Shown in pieces: positions 10,973 to 21,074 of a DNA stretch of 64,000 nt (position 1 is the first letter of the stretch; each line of letters begins with the position of its first letter). The stretch is from Tragulus kanchil (taxonomy: Eukaryota; Chordata; Mammalia; Artiodactyla; Tragulidae). The translations under genes were made by a program, and so were the position numbers. Below the pieces are notes generated by a model. That model saw only the letters and a list, made by a program, of their open reading frames with translations. It was not told the DNA's origin and ran no database searches. Location: assembly GCA_022376925.1 (NCBI GenBank), contig JAIOJX010000030.1, positions 173,843,298-173,907,297 of the forward strand, read 5' to 3'.

Positions 10973-11240
10973 GGCTTCCCTGGTGGTCCAGTGGGTAAGG
11001 ACACCACCTTGCAGTGCAAGGCGCACTGGTACGATCCCTGGCCTGGGAAGATCCCACGTGCCACGGAGTGGCTAGACGGATGTGTCCAACTACCAAGCAG
11101 AGCTCTGGAGCGCATGCACCCAGAGTTGGTGCTCTACAACGAGAGAGGTCACTGCAATGGGAGGCCCACACAGGCCAAAAGAACAAAAGATGGAAATAAA
11201 TGAAAGACCAATAGAAATGGCCAAAAAAAAAAAAAAAAAA
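10973..11240 (+). mobile_element. Complete CHR-type tRNA-Glu SINE with TSD
   Basis: A tRNA-like head with A box (near GTGGTCCAGTGGG) and B box (GGTACGATCCCTGG), a body with CATGCACCCAGAG and GGGAGGCCCACA, the end motif GAAAGACCAATAGAAATGGCC, and a 19-base A tail. Near-identical direct repeats (AAAAGGAGCTAG at 10961 and AGGAACTAG at 11241) are the TSD. The frames at 10991, 11014 and 10956 are repeat frames. Confidence 0.9.
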
Positions 11241-11644
11241 AGGAACTAGAGTGGCTGTTAGGAGGGTTGCAGTAGTTGAAAAAAGAAAAGTTAAAAAAAA
11301 AGAAGAAAGACTAAGAGGAATTTGGTTTCCAAATTTCTCAAATTCTAAAGCCTTATCAGAATTCCTAAGACAATATGAGTTCCCAGTCCACAAACTCACA
11401 TTCCTGAAGGCCCAGGGGGCCTCAGTTTTTGAAGCTGTTACCGACTTCTCCTGACAGGCATTTTAACTGTAAAAAAGGAACACACAGGAGAGAGAAGTAT
11501 TCTTTAACTGCTCAAGAAAGTAAAGAAACATATGCTTTATCATCATAAATCCAGAGGTAGTAAAATTTAACACTTAGCTAGCTTTTAAAAACTAGCATCA
11601 CCTTAAAAAGATACAGTGTCAGGAAAGCCCCATGGTAAGAAGTG

Positions 11645-11778
11645 GAAAATTGTCAGATTCATGAAACCATAGAGTGGTGGTTGCCAGGGGCTGGAGGGAG
11701 AGTAAATGGAGAGTACAAAGTTTCAGTTATGCTAGATAAGTAACTTCTGGAGATCTGCTACTTAACAGATAAAACTGT
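11645..11778 (+). mobile_element. L1M 3' UTR fragment (first copy)
   Basis: Contains GAGTGGTGGTTGCCAGGGGC, TACAAAGTTTCAGTTATGC and GGAGATCTGC, a familiar L1M 3' region. It is cut off at the duplication 4 seam. The longer copy is at 12738-13044. Confidence 0.75.
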
Positions 11779-12065
11779 TCTCCAGTTTTATGCTAGATAA
11801 GTTTGAGAACCCATGGGTAGGCACCAAGGAAGTAGGGAAGTGTTTGGGAACATCTGTAATTTGTATACATGTTTAAGTAGACTACCCTGTCTTTCTGAAT
11901 AAGTGAAACGAGATCTCTTAGAATCTAATCTTGGTTCTTCTCAAGAAGCACATAAGTTAATTGTGCTTTCAGATAAGCAGGCTAGGCAGAAAAACTTTAA
12001 CAAATTGTGCAGAGTGTTAAAAAATTACAGGAATAAAAATTTTTAAAGTTAAAAAAAGGAGCTAG

Positions 12066-12331
12066 GGCTTCCCTGGTGGTCCAGTGGGTAAGGACACCAC
12101 CTTGCAGTGCAAGGCGCACTGGTACGATCCCTGGCCTGGGAAGATCCCACGTGCCACGGAGTGGCTAGACGGATGTGTCCAACTACCAAGCAGAGCTCTG
12201 GAGCGCATGCACCCAGAGTTGGTGCTCTACAACGAGAGAGGTCACTGCAATGGGAGGCCCACACAGGCCAAAAGAACAAAAGATGGAAATAAATGAAAGA
12301 CCAATAGAAATGGCCAAAAAAAAAAAAAAAA
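12066..12331 (+). mobile_element. CHR-type SINE, duplicated copy
   Basis: Copy of the SINE at 10973-11240 made by duplication 4. Its A tail is 17 bases against 19 in the first copy, the main difference between the two. Confidence 0.9.
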
Positions 12332-12737
12332 AGGAACTAGAGTGGCTGTTAGGAGGGTTGCAGTAGTTGAAAAAAGAAAAGTTAAAAAAAAAGAAGAAAG
12401 ACTAAGAGGAATTTGGTTTCCAAATTTCTCAAATTCTAAAGCCTTATCAGAATTCCTAAGACAATATGAGTTCCCAGTCCACAAACTCACATTCCTGAAG
12501 GCCCAGGGGGCCTCAGTTTTTGAAGCTGTTACCGACTTCTCCTGACAGGCATTTTAACTGTAAAAAAGGAACACACAGGAGAGAGAAGTATTCTTTAACT
12601 GCTCAAGAAAGTAAAGAAACATATGCTTTATCATCATAAATCCAGAGGTAGTAAAATTTAACACTTAGCTAGCTTTTAAAAACTAGCATCACCTTAAAAA
12701 GATACAGTGTCAGGAAAGCCCCATGGTAAGAAGTGGA

Positions 12738-13044
12738 AAATTGTCAGATTCATGAAACCATAGAGTGGTGGTTGCCAGGGGCTGGAGGGAGAGTAAATGG
12801 AGAGGTACAAAGTTTCAGTTATGCTAGATAAGTAACTTCTGGAGATCTGCTACTTAACAGATAAAACTGTCTATAGCTAACAACACTGTATGCTTTATAC
12901 TCAAAATCTGCTAAAAGTGTACATTTTGAGTTAAGTAGTCTGAACACAAACATACACAAGCACACCCATGCAAATAATAATTAAAGGGCACAGTAGGAAA
13001 CTTGGGGAGGAGATGGATATGTTTATGGCCTTGATCATGGTGAT
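12738..13044 (+). mobile_element. L1M 3' UTR, longer copy
   Basis: Continues past the duplicated part through TATAGCTAACAACACTGTAT, GATGGATATGTTTATGGCC and TGGTGATGGTTTCACAATC, the normal order of an L1M 3' end. The BovB/Bov-tA insertion at 13045 interrupts it. The A/T-rich sequence after 13253 may be its continuation. Confidence 0.75.
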
Positions 13045-13252
13045 GGTTTCACAATCTGTTGTTCACTTGCTAAGTCACATACAACTCTTTGCGATCTCAT
13101 GGACTGTGGTAAGTCAGGATTCCCTGTCCTTCGCTATCTCCCGGAGTTTGCTCAAACTCATGTCCAGTATTTTTGGAATGGAAAACTCCACTGGATAGTG
13201 GAGCCTGGTGGGCTACTATCCACGGGGTGGCAAGTCAGACACAACTGCCTAC
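13045..13252. mobile_element. BovB 3' end and Bov-tA 3' end, inverted
   Basis: The left part (13045-13165) is a minus-strand BovB end (TTGCTAAGTCACATACAACT, CGGAGTTTGCTCAAACTC). The right part (13165-13252) is a plus-strand Bov-A end (GGAGCCTGGTGGGCTAC, AGTCAGACACAACTG). The two related ends face outward. The whole inserted into the L1M at 12738. Confidence 0.75.
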
Positions 13253-13394
13253 GTCCATTCATGTATATATACATTAAGAATTTTGTGAAATGTGCTTCTA
13301 TCTGTCTATTTTGTCAAATAAGTCTTATGTAGGGGTTATCATGTCTCTGTTATTTTCTAGCTCATACAGTCAAGGCTATAGCATGACATTTATG

Positions 13395-13592
13395 TAGGTT
13401 AAGACGCATTCGTTTCAAATCCAAGCTCAACCACTCATTAGCTAAATGTTCTTGTGCAAGTTATTTAAGCTCCTTAAGTGTCAGCCTCCTTAACTACAAA
13501 TGAGACCAAATGACATCTACTCCATAAACATTTATGAAGATTAACTATTTAAGCTTTAGGGTACTGGCTTGTGCAAAAAGCACTCAATAAAA
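13395..13592 (+). mobile_element. MIR SINE, plus strand
   Basis: The core is recognisable from AAATCCAAGCTCAACCACTC, CTTGTGCAAGTTATTTAAGC, the CTCCTTAACTACAAATGAG block and the AAGCACTCAATAAA end. Typical diverged full-length MIR. Confidence 0.8.
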
Positions 13593-13711
13593 TTTAGGTT
13601 TTAGTTTTGTCTGCTTTTTCTACTGCTCTGTTTCCAACACTTTAAATCTTAACCAACACAGAGTACACAATCAATAAATACATGCTGAAAGAATCTGTTA
13701 TTCTTTCTTAA

Positions 13712-13750
13712 CAAATAACATATACATACATATATATGTGTGTATGTGCA
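13712..13750. repeat. (TA/CA) microsatellite left of Bov-tA
   Basis: Alternating ATATACATACATATATATG and GTGTGTATGTG sequence. With the similar run at 13858-13920 it flanks the reversed Bov-tA. Confidence 0.8.
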
Positions 13751-13857
13751 ATGCCACGCCATGTGCTCAGAAGGGTTCAACTCTGCAACCCCATGGACTA
13801 CAGTCTGCCAGGGTCCTCTGTCCATGGAATCTTCCAGGAAAGAATACTGGAGTTGGT
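13751..13857 (-). mobile_element. Bov-A/Bov-tA SINE 3' part, reversed
   Basis: Reads as reversed Bov-tA: TGCTCAGAAGGGTTCAACTC, CAACCCCATGGACTACAGTC, TCCTCTGTCCATGGAATCTT, AGAATACTGGAGTTGG. The head is missing. Confidence 0.85.
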
Positions 13858-13920
13858 TGTATGTATATGTATGGGCACGCGTGTGTGTGTATATAAATGT
13901 ATATACACATATACGTACTC
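13858..13920. repeat. (TA/GT) microsatellite right of Bov-tA
   Basis: Interrupted GTATGTATATGTATG, GTGTGTGTGTATATA and ATATACACATATAC runs. Confidence 0.8.
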
Positions 13921-13929
13921 CTATAAAAG

Positions 13930-14540
13930 TAAATATTCATTTGCCACATCTCCCCCACACTAGACAAGGATAAAATTCATGGAAGGGTTACCATCTGCTC
14001 AAATTAAGCTACATTGTGAAAGGAGCCCTGGGCCTTCATTCTGGGTGAGAAAATAAGAATCAAACACAGAGGCTCTGCACTGCCTCTCTGCTGAATGAAT
14101 GCAGCAGGCTTTTCTACCAATGTGTTCTCTTTCAAAGAACCCAGATTCCATTAACTTGAGGCCAGCGTTGCCCATTGTATCTTTTGTATGTTTCCCCTCC
14201 CTAGACATTTATTTCCCAACATTCCAGGGGTGAACAGAACACACAAAGAAGAGATAAGACTTGTAACTGCCCCACTGAGCCATTAGGCCCCCAGTGTGAG
14301 ATGAGACAGTTCAACATTATTACTTCATTCATTTAAAGAGAACCCTGGGCCTGGATACTCGAACAGAATAGCAAGAAAAAAGGCCCTGAGCATATGGACA
14401 TGAAATACGCCCAGGCTCAGAGCCAATAATCCTCATTATTTACACAGAGATATTACCAGTCTTCATTTGTTCTAGTTCAGTAGTCACACACCATTGCAAA
14501 TAATCCTATTAAAATAGCAAAATCTTCCATTGAGGCAAAG
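13930..14540. other. Unassigned stretch
   Basis: No repeat family or gene recognised. One 69-codon minus frame (13999-14208) has no domain signal. Confidence 0.45.
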
Positions 14541-14544
14541 CTAA

Positions 14545-14752
14545 CATTCACTGAGAAGCTTCCTTGGGCCAGTGTTTCTGTACACCCCTTTAAATACACT
14601 GCCACATTTAACTCTCACAACAGCCATCTGAAGTGTTATGACCCCAGTTTTCAGATGAGGAGACTGAGCTTTAGAAACATTAAATGAACAGTCCAGTCAC
14701 CCAGCTGGCAAACACTGCTGTGCTCAGGCCAAGATAGTCCGGCTCCAGAATA
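14545..14752 (-). mobile_element. MIR SINE, minus strand
   Basis: The reversed MIR core is clear in CAGTTTTCAGATGAGGAGAC, CTGAGCTTTAGAAACATTAA, CACCCAGCTGGCAAACACTG and GTCCGGCTCCAGAA. The ACTCTCACAACAGCCATCTG block lies ahead of it. Confidence 0.85.
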
Positions 14753-14794
14753 CATATACCTTAATCTTATAACATGTAGCCATACAGGAACTTA

Positions 14795-14950
14795 TTTTTA
14801 CAAATCTGTTCAAAACTTTACAAGTTGTATCTTTATTTGTTTAGTTTCTTTGGATGCAAGACATGCAGGATCTTAGTTTCCAACCAGAGATCGAATCTGC
14901 ACCACCTGCATTGGGGAGTCTTAACCACTAGACCACCAGGGAAGTTCTGT
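14795..14950 (-). mobile_element. CHR-2 SINE, reversed, with probable TSD
   Basis: Reversed tail and head blocks GACATGCAGGATCTTAG, CCAGAGATCGAATCTGC and CTAGACCACCAGGGAAGTTC. Similar flanks (CATACAGGAACTT at 14781 and CACACAGGAATTT at 14951) are a probable diverged TSD. The part from 14855 on is repeated at 15943-16038 by duplication 5. Confidence 0.8.
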
Positions 14951-15524
14951 CACACAGGAATTTTGTGATGTCAGTTATTTCTTGAAATAAGCAAGACCAT
15001 TCAACCATCGTTCTTGCTGTATTCATGGCAATATGTGTGGTAAAGCAATATTCATCCGTACTTAATCAACCTACATTCATCAACAAATGCTTTCTTAACT
15101 GCTTCTTAAGCAACTGTTTCATCCTATGTAACATTTTAAATGAACTTGTCATTAAATGGATAAATGAAAAGTTTACCATAGACATCCCATTCATTTAAAG
15201 CAGAAGTCTACAGTTCATAAATCTGTTTTCCCATGAATAAATTCATTTCATTCTCAAAACAAATTCCTAGGATAAGTTGGTTCTCTCATACCATTCTCTA
15301 GTTGAGGCTGAGGGTTACACACAGCTTGTCACCAGCACAGCCAGCACCCAAACCTTGGGCTGTTCTGACTCCAAGCCCCTAAATCACAGCTCTCCCTAAA
15401 TCACAGCTTCCTGCAACCAATGAAGGTGCACTTGGTATCCATCCAGTATAAACCAACTCCTCCCTGAGACACTCCCTATCAGCAAATGAGTATAGGCGTA
15501 GCTGCTGGGTCGGTGGTTAAGTGT

Positions 15525-15735
15525 AACTAAATATTCATCAAAAGTGAGTACATTAACAGCTACACACAATAATTAAACCCAAATTAATTTCCGCAGTTAA
15601 TACATGCCACAGAATTAAATTAAACCTCAACAAACAGGGCAGACTGTAATGATTAATCCACCCATAAGCAACAATAATTATTTTTGCCAACATTTCTTTC
15701 ATTTGCATCTATAATGTGATGCTGCAAATTTTCAC
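15525..15735. other. Homeodomain-motif-rich AT segment
   Basis: Within about 200 bases there are many TAAT/ATTA cores (AATAATTAAACCC, AAATTAATTTCC, GTAATGATTAATCC, CAATAATTATTT) and an octamer-like CATTTGCATC. There is no recognised repeat here. It could be a conserved regulatory element, but this is inference. A second copy lies at 16613-16823. Confidence 0.35.
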
Positions 15736-15942
15736 ATACCAAGGATGATTCTCTCTGCTTTTCCAGACAGAGAATTCCATGGTATTAGTTCAAGTAGTCT
15801 GTCAACAGAAATTTCCACGGAGTCAGTTCAGGAGCGAACTGTTAACATTTGGGGCAGCCAGGTTCATTATCAACAGTGCTATAATTCACAATGGGATCCA
15901 CTGATTGCAAATGGGTGTGCAAAATTAAAATTATTTTAATTT

Positions 15943-16038
15943 TGCAAGACATGCAGGATCTTAGTTTCCAACCAGAGATCGAATCTGCACCACCTGCATT
16001 GGGGAGTCTTAACCACTAGACCACCAGGGAAGTTCTGT
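15943..16038 (-). mobile_element. CHR-2 SINE part, duplicated copy
   Basis: Second copy of the head part of the SINE at 14795-14950. It begins at the duplication seam, so its poly-T/tail side is absent. Confidence 0.85.
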
Positions 16039-17384
16039 CACACAGGAATTTTGTGATGTCAGTTATTTCTTGAAATAAGCAAGACCATTCAACCATCGTT
16101 CTTGCTGTATTCATGGCAATATGTGTGGTAAAGCAATATTCATCCGTACTTAATCAACCTACATTCATCAACAAATGCTTTCTTAACTGCTTCTTAAGCA
16201 ACTGTTTCATCCTATGTAACATTTTAAATGAACTTGTCATTAAATGGATAAATGAAAAGTTTACCATAGACATCCCATTCATTTAAAGCAGAAGTCTACA
16301 GTTCATAAATCTGTTTTCCCATGAATAAATTCATTTCATTCTCAAAACAAATTCCTAGGATAAGTTGGTTCTCTCATACCATTCTCTAGTTGAGGCTGAG
16401 GGTTACACACAGCTTGTCACCAGCACAGCCAGCACCCAAACCTTGGGCTGTTCTGACTCCAAGCCCCTAAATCACAGCTCTCCCTAAATCACAGCTTCCT
16501 GCAACCAATGAAGGTGCACTTGGTATCCATCCAGTATAAACCAACTCCTCCCTGAGACACTCCCTATCAGCAAATGAGTATAGGCGTAGCTGCTGGGTCG
16601 GTGGTTAAGTGTAACTAAATATTCATCAAAAGTGAGTACATTAACAGCTACACACAATAATTAAACCCAAATTAATTTCCGCAGTTAATACATGCCACAG
16701 AATTAAATTAAACCTCAACAAACAGGGCAGACTGTAATGATTAATCCACCCATAAGCAACAATAATTATTTTTGCCAACATTTCTTTCATTTGCATCTAT
16801 AATGTGATGCTGCAAATTTTCACATACCAAGGATGATTCTCTCTGCTTTTCCAGACAGAGAATTCCATGGTATTAGTTCAAGTAGTCTGTCAACAGAAAT
16901 TTCCACGGAGTCAGTTCAGGAGCGAACTGTTAACATTTGGGGCAGCCAGGTTCATTATCAACAGTGCTATAATTCACAATGGGATCCACTGATTGCAAAT
17001 GGGTGTGCAAAATTAACAGATGTAAACTTTGTAAATGATTGAAGACTGATTTCATGTTATACGGGATACGCCTACAAGTCACATATGAAATATGAAATAC
17101 TTCAAAAATTAATACTTCTATTATTTATATACTTAATGAGAAGCAATCATGGTTTTCTTTGGTTGGAAAATTACGTTTGTAAAAATTTACTGATATATTT
17201 TTCGATAAATTCTTACTGGAGCTGTTGTATGTGAGCAGAACTATGCTACATCCTGGAACAACTGTGCAAAAACAGTCACAGTTTCTCTCCTCGTCAACCT
17301 TGCCTTCTGTGGGAGATGGACATGCCTGCAACTAGAAACTGAGTAGTTTGTGCCAAAAATGTATAATGCCTACTTCAGGAAATA

Positions 17385-17510
17385 AGTGTTGGGCAATCTA
17401 AAATGAGTCCGTCACACCCATTAGATTCAGAAACTTTGGATAAATTGTTTAAACTCTTTAAACTTCGGTCTCCACATTTGTAAAAACAGGTGTTATCAGA
17501 ATAATGACAA
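17385..17510 (+). mobile_element. MIR fragment, plus strand
   Basis: Weak MIR core: AAATTGTTTAAACTCTTTAA, then GGTCTCCACATTTGTAAAA and an ATAATGACAATATTTGC block. Confidence 0.5.
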
Positions 17511-17519
17511 TATTTGCTA

Positions 17520-17690
17520 CGCTCACTGTATGCTCTCTAAATATCAAGCATTGTATGAAATAGCCTGCATGTTATCTTCTTGTTGTTTTACAGCAATCCT
17601 ACTGGGTGAAATTAATATTATCAGCACTGTCATTTTTCAGGGTTAGAGAGGTTAGCTGTGGTCACACAGCCAGTGAAATTGGTTTAGAGG
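17520..17690 (-). mobile_element. MIR fragment, minus strand
   Basis: Reversed MIR blocks: TATCAAGCATTGTATGAAAT, TTACAGCAATCCTACTGGG, TTAGAGAGGTTAGCTGTGG and TCACACAGCCAGTGAAATTG. It lies end to end with the plus-strand MIR before it. Confidence 0.6.
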
Positions 17691-18233
17691 ACTTTAGAGA
17701 GAATCTTTAAGTATCAGGTTATTTTGCCAGCTAAGTACAGAATTCAGAGACAGACATTAGTATACCTCTTTGCCTGTGTAATCAGCAACCAGGACATACA
17801 TCTAAAAGAGTAATTAGTCCTTTCTCTTTCTAACTACTAACTGACATTTTACATTTTAACTAGTAGTTCAGTGGTGACCAAAAAATGTGCCTAATGAAAC
17901 TTAATAACAAAAATGTTGTTTCCAGTAGATACAGTTCTGCAGTTTTCATTCAAGCATATGTTATTTCTGAGAAGAAACATATGTGAACTCTAGCACAGAG
18001 CTGTTTATGGCAACTGATTAATATTTTCTTGGCTATGAGTTTAATGGGGAGTTGATATTTCTTATAAATAGAATCTAGAAGATTGCTACCCTCTCACTGT
18101 TCAAGATTTCTTAAGGCAATAGAAAAAAAAAATCTGTAACTGTGGGCTAGAAATAACAACTACTAAGCAAATAAAGGGATTGGCTGTCTATATGGAATCC
18201 TGCCAAATGGTTTCCAAGAAATGCTATAATACT
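17691..18233. other. Unassigned AT-rich stretch
   Basis: No gene, RNA or repeat recognised. Confidence 0.5.
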
Positions 18234-18261
18234 ATTGTGTGTGTGTGTGCGTGTGTGTGTG
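18234..18261. repeat. (GT)n microsatellite
   Basis: A GT run with one GC interruption, directly abutting the reversed Bov-tA SINE. That arrangement is common where the SINE 3' end seeds a microsatellite. Confidence 0.9.
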
Positions 18262-18450
18262 TTAGTTGCTCAGCTGTGTCTGACTCTTTGCAATCCCATG
18301 GCCTGTAGCCTACCAGACTCCTCTGTCCATGGAGTTCTCCAGGCAAGAATATTGGAGTGGGTTGTTACTCCATTTTCTAGGGGATCTTCCTGACCCAGGG
18401 ATCAAATCCAGGTCTCCTGCATTGTAGGTAGATTCTTTGCCATCTGAGTA
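18262..18450 (-). mobile_element. Bov-tA SINE, reversed, near full length
   Basis: Reversed order from the 3' end: AGTTGCTCAGCTGTGTCTGA, CAATCCCATGGCCTGTAG, ATGGAGTTCTCCAGGCAAGA, then the reversed tRNA head with B box at CCCAGGGATCAAATCC, and TTCTTTGCCATCTGAG. Confidence 0.92.
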
Positions 18451-19070
18451 GATTAAAAAAGGATAGAGGAAGAGAATACTATAAACAAATGATAGAGTCT
18501 TTCACTCCATAAACTTCTGGCTGCGGCAAGATCAAGCTCTCATAAAATGTTTATATTGGCCCCAGGTAGTTGAATTGTTCTAACACGGGATATTCTTACA
18601 TGCAATGGATTTCAATTTTTATCTTCCCAAATAAGAAAGAATTAACCTTCCTGTCTTATGTAACACCTCTGCTTCCTAGGCACAACCGCCTTCTTCCTTC
18701 TGATTGTGTACTTGGCTGCCTCTCTGTCATGTAAGAACCAGTCCTCCTTCTAGGGGCTCCTGAATCAATATTTGGTTTTAGGGAAGCTCATTTATGTATT
18801 TATTCATTTTACCAGAGGCAGCTACAATCTAGGCAAGATGGGTTTCTCCTTTAAAAGACAGTAGTGGCATGTGATCTAAACTGTTTCAACCACTGAGAAT
18901 TTCATTTCATTTTTAAACTCTGTTTCCTCTTTTCTTTCTTTGCTGACAGTTCTGGTACAAAGGCTTTCTCTTTTTCTCGTCTTTTTTGTGCAAAGGGAAT
19001 ACATAGCCCCAGGAGACTCAGATAGTCATCTAGGGACTCTGAGAGAGCTAGCTTCTAAATGTAAACAAGA
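18451..19070. other. Unassigned stretch
   Basis: No gene or repeat recognised with confidence. A 94-codon frame at 18940-19224 runs through the polypurine tract and is low complexity. Confidence 0.45.
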
Positions 19071-19146
19071 CAAAGAAAGGCAGAGAAGAAAGGAAGGAAG
19101 AAGAGAAGGACGGGAGAGTGGGAGGGGAGGAAGAAAGGAAGAAATT
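19071..19146 (+). repeat. Polypurine tract
   Basis: Nearly all A/G on the plus strand, with GGAA/GAAG units. It is a simple-sequence tract. Confidence 0.85.
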
Positions 19147-19607
19147 ATGACCTCACTGAAATTATGGATCGAGCCTAAATTAAAAATAGAAACAGTAGTG
19201 AATTTCTACTGGTATGTATGCTAAAAGATGTCTCTTTATTGTTCAGCCAGTTTGAGTTGGCTTTTCTGCTATGTGCATTATGAACATTCGTACAGACACC
19301 ACCTTATACAGAAGTAAGAAAGGCTTATGAGCCATAAATCTTTTTGTGCATGGGATGACTTTCCTTTTTCAGTTCTCAGACCTTTGAAGCCTATCTAATT
19401 TTCTTTCTCCCTTCCAATGGGTGAATTAAAACATCTAAATCATTTAACGACCAACCTGGGTTCTAGTCTTGGATCACTGGAGTTAACAGTCAAGAGGACT
19501 GGTTTTGAAGTTGGATATATCGCAGTTCCAGTGCAGCCACTTTTAGCTATCAGCTTGAGATCAGTGCCTCATCTTGGCTCTGCTCAATTCTTCTTAGGTA
19601 ACTATTA

Positions 19608-20060
19608 GTGTGTTTTGGCTGCCAAACTAAATTACCATACATTTAGCAACTTAAACAACATAAATGTATTGTTACATTCTTGTGTGTCAGAAGTATGATC
19701 TGGGTCTCACTACCCCCAAATTAAAGAAAGCATTTTCTGTGCTACATTCCTTCCTATTGGGCTTCCCAGGTGGTTCCGTGGTAAAGAATCTGCCTGCAAT
19801 ACAGGAGACACAGCTTTGAACCCTGGGTTGGGAAGATCCTCTGGAGAAGGAATTGGCAACCCACTCCAGTATTCTTGCTTGGGAAATCCATGGATAGAGG
19901 AGTCCATGGAGTCACAAAGGAATCTGACATGACTTAGCAACCAAACAACTACAGCCCTTCCTGTCATTTCTGAGTGGGATCTATTTGTTTTTCCAGCTCA
20001 TGGAGATCCTGATCAGGAAGGTCAAAGACCTTCTCTGTCTTCAAAGGCAGAAAGACCAGG
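19608..20060. mobile_element. Ancient repeat hosting a Bov-tA
   Basis: Sequence such as TGGCTGCCAAACTAAATTAC, AACTTAAACAACATAAATG and GTGTCAGAAGTATGATCTGG resembles a common ancient mammalian interspersed repeat. It continues after the Bov-tA at CCTTCCTGTCATTTCTGAG. I cannot name the family with confidence. Duplicated at about 20734-21186. Confidence 0.35.
19756..19948 (+). mobile_element. Bov-tA SINE with TSD
   Basis: Full-length: GGGCTTCCCAGGTGG head, A box GGTTCCGTGGTAAAG, degenerate B box, GGCAACCCACTCCAGTATTC, and the GACATGACTTAGCAACCAA end. Flanking repeats CTACATTCCTTCCT (19742) and CTACAGCCCTTCCT (19949) are the TSD. Confidence 0.93.
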
Positions 20061-20224
20061 CCAAGTTCTTCTCATAGTACATCACTCTAACCTCTTCTGT
20101 CGCACTTCCAGAGACCTTTGTGATTACACTGGGCCCACTAGGAAAATCTTTCCTTTGCAATGAAAAGTAACAGATTCACGGGTCCTGGGACTTTGAACAT
20201 GGACATCTTTGAGGCCTTATTTGG

Positions 20225-20353
20225 TCTTTGACAATAATATACATTTTCCTTTCAGGCTTGTAAGAATTAATGGCATAAACTACAAATTAATGGCATACAT
20301 GAATAGCATAAACTTTGCACATAGTGAGTGCATTTTAATTGCAAGTGCTACTA
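20225..20353 (+). mobile_element. MIR-like 3' fragment
   Basis: Weak resemblance to a MIR end: CTTGTAAGAATTAATGGC, CTTTGCACATAGTGAGTGCA, TTTTAATTGCAAGTGC. It is present three times (also at about 21351 and 22467) because duplications 6 and 7 overlap. Confidence 0.4.
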
Positions 20354-20881
20354 TTAAACCGTGAGAGAATAAGATTCAGATTCATCTTTGACATTCCTGA
20401 TCAGGGTCTCAAGATCTAGGAATAAGTGTATGCATAGTTAGCATTGCTTCTTCAGCCCATTCATCAGTCTGGTGTCCATGTGGCTTTTCTCCTTGCATTT
20501 TTTTGCCCAGATCTCTTGCTGTAGGAAGCCTATCTAATTTTCTTTCTCCTTCCAATGGGTGAATTAAAACAAAAGACCAACCTGGGTTCTAGTCTTGGAT
20601 CACTGGAGTTAACAGTCAAGAGGACTGGTTTTGAAGTTGGATATATCGCAGTTCCAGTGCAGCCACTTTTAGCTATCAGCTTGAGATCAGTGCCTCATCT
20701 TGGCTCTGCTCAATTCTTCTTAGGTAACTATTAGTGTGTTTTGGCTGCCAAACTAAATTACCATACATTTAGCAACTTAAACAACATAAATGTATTGTTA
20801 CATTCTTGTGTGTCAGAAGTATGATCTGGGTCTCACTACCCCCAAATTAAAGAAAGCATTTTCTGTGCTACATTCCTTCCT

Positions 20882-21074
20882 ATTGGGCTTCCCAGGTGGT
20901 TCCGTGGTAAAGAATCTGCCTGCAATACAGGAGACACAGCTTTGAACCCTGGGTTGGGAAGATCCTCTGGAGAAGGAATTGGCAACCCACTCCAGTATTC
21001 TTGCTTGGGAAATCCATGGATAGAGGAGTCCATGGAGTCACAAAGGAATCTGACATGACTTAGCAACCAAACAA
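20882..21074 (+). mobile_element. Bov-tA SINE, duplicated copy
   Basis: Identical copy of the SINE at 19756-19948 carried by duplication 6, including its flanking TSD. It is not a new insertion. Confidence 0.93.

Larger units (their letters stand above)
8861..11023. repeat. Tandem direct duplication 3 (period 1087)
   Basis: Bases 8861-9935 recur at 9948-11023. Differences are few (for example the G/A run at 9209 against 10297). The seam 9936-9947 holds about 12 bases that match neither flank well. The first copy stops 51 bases into a CHR-type SINE that is complete in the second copy. Confidence 0.96.
10702..12870. repeat. Tandem direct duplication 4 (period about 1093)
   Basis: Bases 10702-11778 recur at 11799-12870. 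Four bases are lost just after the seam (10719-10722 have no partner near 11815), and filler of about 20 bases lies at 11779-11798. Chained with duplication 3: the part 9614-9935 / 10702-11023 / 11799-12116 exists three times. Confidence 0.96.
14855..17016. repeat. Tandem direct duplication 5 (period 1088)
   Basis: Bases 14855-15928 recur at 15943-17016 with no difference noticed. The seam 15929-15942 forms a perfect inverted repeat with the end of the first copy: 14 bases each side of one central T, from 15918 to 15946. After 17016 the second copy continues into new sequence. Confidence 0.96.
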
